Below, in pieces: positions 6,745-9,008 of a stretch of DNA of 9,008 nucleotides. Origin of the DNA: an uncultured beta proteobacterium (GTDB lineage Bacteria; Pseudomonadota; Gammaproteobacteria; Burkholderiales; Burkholderiaceae); assembly GCA_903944255.1 (NCBI GenBank), contig CAJARE010000142.1, positions 1-9,008 of the forward strand, read 5' to 3'. The notes under the pieces are model-generated. The model saw only the letters and a program-made list of their open reading frames with translations, was not told the DNA's origin and made no database searches. Position 1 is the stretch's first letter. Every line of letters begins with the position of its first letter. A program made the translations under genes and the position numbers.

Positions 6745-7802
6745 TTGTTTTGGTTTTTGTCCAATAAACGCAAGCGTTGACGTATTTTATCTAGCCCGCG
6801 AAGGATGGCAGCATTTTTCTCCCAAGCACTATGGAGCATGGATGGATAAACCCCCGTGAAATGCTGGCCAGGCTCAGTAATAGAGCGAATAATGGAGGTG
6901 TTGCCCGAAACGGTAGTTCGATCAGCAATCGTCAGATGTCCAGCAAAGTTTGCTGCTCCACCAATAATGCAGTAATGACCAATTTGAGTACTCCCTGAAA
7001 TCGCGGCACAGCCCGCAATGACACAGCAGTTGCCAATCACGACATTGTGTGCAATTTGCACTTGATTATCAATTTTGCTACCTGCACCAATCACGGTATC
7101 GCTCATCGCACCACGGTCAACTGTTGTAGAGGCGCCGATTTCTACGTCATTGCCAATGATCACACGGCCAGTCTGAGGAATCTTTACCCATTCGCCGCCC
7201 GCCGCGGTAAAGTCAGGCGCAAAACCAAAACCATCAGCGCCTATTACGGCGCCGCTATGAATAATGCAGCGCTTTCCAATCTGGGTAGCATAGTAAATCG
7301 ATACAGCAGGGTAAATGACAGAATCATCAGCAATCACACTTTCTCTTGCAATAGTGCTATTGCCTAATACCACCACACGCTCTCCCAACTTCACGTCTGC
7401 GCCAATATGCACAAAGGGGCCAATATGACACGATGCTGGAATGATTGCGCTAGGATCTATTACAGCGCTGGGATGTAATAGAGGCTTATAAAGCGGTGCG
7501 CTGGATTGAGCAAAATGCTGCGCCATTTTGGCAAAGGTTGCATAAGGATTTTTAGAGACAAAGTAAACACGCTTTACCGAATTGGCACTAGGATTTACTT
7601 GTAAAAAATCGAGGTCCGACTGACTGAGAATCAAAGCGCCAGCGCTGCTGTCACTTGCCTGCTGACGATACAGTGGATTAGAAAGAAAAGATATTTGATC
7701 TGACTTAGCACGCTCTAAGGGAGCCAGACCATTAAATGCGAGGGAGGCCTCCCCCACCAAGCTTGCTTGAAACTGTTTGGCCAGCTCGATGGCGGTAGGC
7801 AT
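6735..7802 (-). CDS. lpxD: UDP-3-O-(3-hydroxyacyl)glucosamine N-acyltransferase
   Basis: LpxD adds the second 3-hydroxyacyl chain, from acyl-ACP to the 2-amino group of UDP-3-O-acylglucosamine, the third step of lipid A synthesis. The protein has 355 residues (E. coli 341). An N-terminal uridine-binding domain (about 1-105, with ISFLSNPLY at 37-45) is followed by a left-handed beta helix of hexapeptide repeats (about 110-305) and a C-terminal helix (about 325-348). IAHNV (250-254) holds His252, equivalent to E. coli catalytic His239; GADGFGFA (188-195) is the other family signature. The ATG lies 5 bases after the skp stop and lacks a clear Shine-Dalgarno, so coupling to skp is likely. The stop codon lies in a hairpin loop. 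Confidence 0.98.
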   Translation of the reverse strand: MPTAIELAKQFQASLVGEASLAFNGLAPLERAKSDQISFLSNPLYRQQASDSSAGALILSQSDLDFLQVNPSANSVKRVYFVSKNPYATFAKMAQHFAQSSAPLYKPLLHPSAVIDPSAIIPASCHIGPFVHIGADVKLGERVVVLGNSTIARESVIADDSVIYPAVSIYYATQIGKRCIIHSGAVIGADGFGFAPDFTAAGGEWVKIPQTGRVIIGNDVEIGASTTVDRGAMSDTVIGAGSKIDNQVQIAHNVVIGNCCVIAGCAAISGSTQIGHYCIIGGAANFAGHLTIADRTTVSGNTSIIRSITEPGQHFTGVYPSMLHSAWEKNAAILRGLDKIRQRLRLLDKNQNKES

Positions 7803-7807
7803 AAAGC

Positions 7808-8335
7808 TTATTTGAGACTGTTCAAAGCCTTGATAACATCATCAGTAATGTCGGCCTTAGGGCTGACATAGGCCGCTTCTTGAATAATGACGTCAAGCTT
7901 TCTTTGCTCAGCGATCTGCTTTAGGACTAAATTTGCTTTTTCGGCAATTTTTGCACGCTCCTCAAAGGTGCGCTGATTTAAATCTTCCGTAAATTCACGT
8001 TGCTTACGTTGCAATTCACGATCTTGATCAGCCAACTCACGTTGACGACGGATACGTTCAGCCTCATTCATAACGGCAGCATCACGATCAAGTTTTTCAG
8101 CTGCAGTCTTAATTTTCTGCGCACTGTCTCGTAAATCATTTTGACGCTTAGTAAATTCAGTTTGCAAGCGATTCTGCATTGCTTTAGCTAAGTTGGACTC
8201 ATTAAAAACTTTTTCAGAGTTCACAACTGCAATGCGGCCTCCAGCCTCCTGAGCGTTCAGAGATGATGCAGAAAATACTGCAAGCACCGCTACTAAGCTG
8301 GCTTGAATCCACTTTGAAGAACGATAAAGCTTCAT
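7808..8335 (-). CDS. skp: Skp/OmpH periplasmic outer-membrane-protein chaperone
   Basis: Skp is a trimeric periplasmic chaperone that holds unfolded outer-membrane proteins after secretion and hands them to the BAM complex. The ATG at 8333-8335 is chosen because AAGGA (8343-8347) lies 7 bases upstream; an in-frame TTG at 8351-8353 would add six residues but has no such site. This gives 175 residues (E. coli precursor 161). A signal peptide is clear: basic start MKLYRSSKW, hydrophobic core about 11-22, and cleavage probably after SLNA (residue 28). Then comes the conserved RIAVVNSEKVF segment, a long charged coiled-coil region rich in Arg, Glu, Lys and Gln (about 50-145) that forms the tentacles, and a C-terminal strand region with LDVIIQEAAYV. 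It sits between bamA and lpxD, as is standard. Sequence identity in this family is low, so the call rests on layout and context. Confidence 0.94.
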   Translation of the reverse strand: MKLYRSSKWIQASLVAVLAVFSASSLNAQEAGGRIAVVNSEKVFNESNLAKAMQNRLQTEFTKRQNDLRDSAQKIKTAAEKLDRDAAVMNEAERIRRQRELADQDRELQRKQREFTEDLNQRTFEERAKIAEKANLVLKQIAEQRKLDVIIQEAAYVSPKADITDDVIKALNSLK

Positions 8336-8342
8336 AAAACTT

Positions 8343-8347
8343 TCCTT
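8343..8347 (-). promoter_or_regulatory. Ribosome binding site of skp
   Basis: AAGGA on the minus strand is 7 bases before ATG 8333-8335. It lies in the 18-base gap after the bamA stop and selects this ATG over the upstream in-frame TTG, placing the signal peptide's basic residues at the very N-terminus. Confidence 0.7.
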
Positions 8348-8353
8348 AAACAA

Positions 8354-9008
8354 TTAAAACGCTGTACCTATTTGGAACTGCAAACGCTGGACATTATCCG
8401 TTGGCAAAGACTTAATCGGGATACCATAGCTAAATTTAAGCGGTCCCAGCGGTGATATCCATGATAAACCTAAGCCGTAAGAATAGCGTAAAACTAGGTT
8501 GATATTCTCGCCGTAAACGTTACCGCCATCCACGAACCCAAATACCCTAAGGGTTTTGTCGGCGCCAGAGCCTGGAACGGGTACCGTATATTCAATATTG
8601 GAGACTATTTTAGACTGCCCGCCAGTAGGCTGATTAGTGCCTGTATTGGTGTTATAGAAGGTGGGGCCTAAGGATCCAGGGGCATATCCACGAACTGAGC
8701 CAATACCACCTACATAGTAGTTTTTAGTGATTGGGAAGGGGTTATTGCCGTAAGCCTGGCTATAACCGACCTCTCCGTTAAAAGACAGAATGTTTCCTTT
8801 GGAAAAGGAGTGGTATTTCTGATACTGCCCGAAAACACGGTAGAAGGTCATGTTTCCTGCGGGGGTACCCACCTCACCTGATAACTGCTGCAAAGATCCC
8901 GAGGATGGAATCAGGGAACTATCTCGCCCATCACGAGACCAACCCACGGTTACAGGGATGTTACGGGTCGTTAATGTACCCGGGTAACCCGGAGGCGCAA
9001 TTCCATAA
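8354..9008 (-). CDS. bamA: BamA, outer membrane protein assembly factor, C-terminal barrel only
   Basis: BamA is the central Omp85 subunit of the BAM complex that folds and inserts beta-barrel proteins into the outer membrane. Only the last 217 residues are present; the frame stays open to the right edge, so the signal peptide, the POTRA domains and the first barrel strands lie outside the window. The codon at 8945-8947 is GTG within the continuing frame, not a start. Visible hallmarks are VGWSRDGRD near the left of the visible part, the conserved VRGY (bases 8684-8695) of loop L6, alternating barrel strands, ISPLGPLKFSYGIP, and a C-terminal beta-signal ending FQIGTAF with terminal phenylalanine. 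Between VRGY and the C-terminus there are 109 residues, fewer than in E. coli BamA, mainly because L6 is short. It is the first visible gene of the cluster; skp follows after 18 bases. Confidence 0.97.
   Translation of the reverse strand, partial: YGIAPPGYPGTLTTRNIPVTVGWSRDGRDSSLIPSSGSLQQLSGEVGTPAGNMTFYRVFGQYQKYHSFSKGNILSFNGEVGYSQAYGNNPFPITKNYYVGGIGSVRGYAPGSLGPTFYNTNTGTNQPTGGQSKIVSNIEYTVPVPGSGADKTLRVFGFVDGGNVYGENINLVLRYSYGLGLSWISPLGPLKFSYGIPIKSLPTDNVQRLQFQIGTAF

Noticed and set aside
7047..7367. Plus-strand open frame of 106 codons antisense to lpxD
   Set aside because: It follows the repetitive hexapeptide coding of LpxD; such repeats often leave long antisense frames open.
5449..7802. Repeated short motifs at DNA level in lpxA and lpxD
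   Set aside because: They reflect the hexapeptide protein repeats of the left-handed beta helix, not DNA repeats or a CRISPR array.
8336..8353. Longer skp starting at TTG 8351-8353
   Set aside because: It would put extra residues before the signal peptide and lacks a Shine-Dalgarno, while ATG 8333-8335 has AAGGA 7 bases upstream.

Overview
The window reads as ordinary core chromosome of a Gram-negative proteobacterium. The gene content, the bamA-skp-lpxD-fabZ-lpxA-lpxB-rnhB order, the divergent ppsA/ppsR pair and the moderate base composition suggest a betaproteobacterium of the Burkholderiaceae, most like Polynucleobacter. That placement is an inference from gene order and protein style, not from a database match. 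Ten protein genes fill almost all of the sequence. I see no tRNA or rRNA gene, mobile element, CRISPR array or phage gene.

Left part (1-2799): ppsA (phosphoenolpyruvate synthase) runs leftward off the window edge. Its C-terminal quarter is missing only because the window ends. A 106-bp divergent intergenic region (1866-1971) separates it from ppsR (rightward), the bifunctional kinase/phosphorylase that switches PpsA off and on by modifying a threonine two residues from the catalytic histidine. Enzyme and regulator therefore sit back to back and must share the promoter region.

Right part (2815-9008): eight genes all run leftward as one tightly packed cluster. In transcription order they are bamA (3' end only), skp/ompH, lpxD, fabZ, lpxA, lpxB, rnhB and a SpoU/TrmH-family RNA 2'-O-methyltransferase. 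BamA and Skp belong to outer-membrane protein assembly. LpxA, LpxD and LpxB are three early steps of lipid A synthesis. FabZ is the fatty-acid dehydratase that competes with LpxA and LpxD for 3-hydroxyacyl-ACP. RnhB removes ribonucleotides from DNA. Junctions are very short (gaps of 18, 5, 39 and 8 bases, a 1-base overlap, a 4-base ATGA overlap and a 2-base gap), which suggests a single transcript and translational coupling. The cluster's main promoter lies outside the window, upstream of bamA.

The two transcription units converge at 2800-2814, where only 15 bases separate the ppsR and methyltransferase stop codons and there is no recognisable intrinsic terminator. I found no previously undescribed system. 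The points worth a second look are small: a TTG start for lpxB, a perfect hairpin holding the lpxD stop codon, a glycine at the LpxA chain-length ruler position, the unassigned methyltransferase, and the terminator-less convergent junction.
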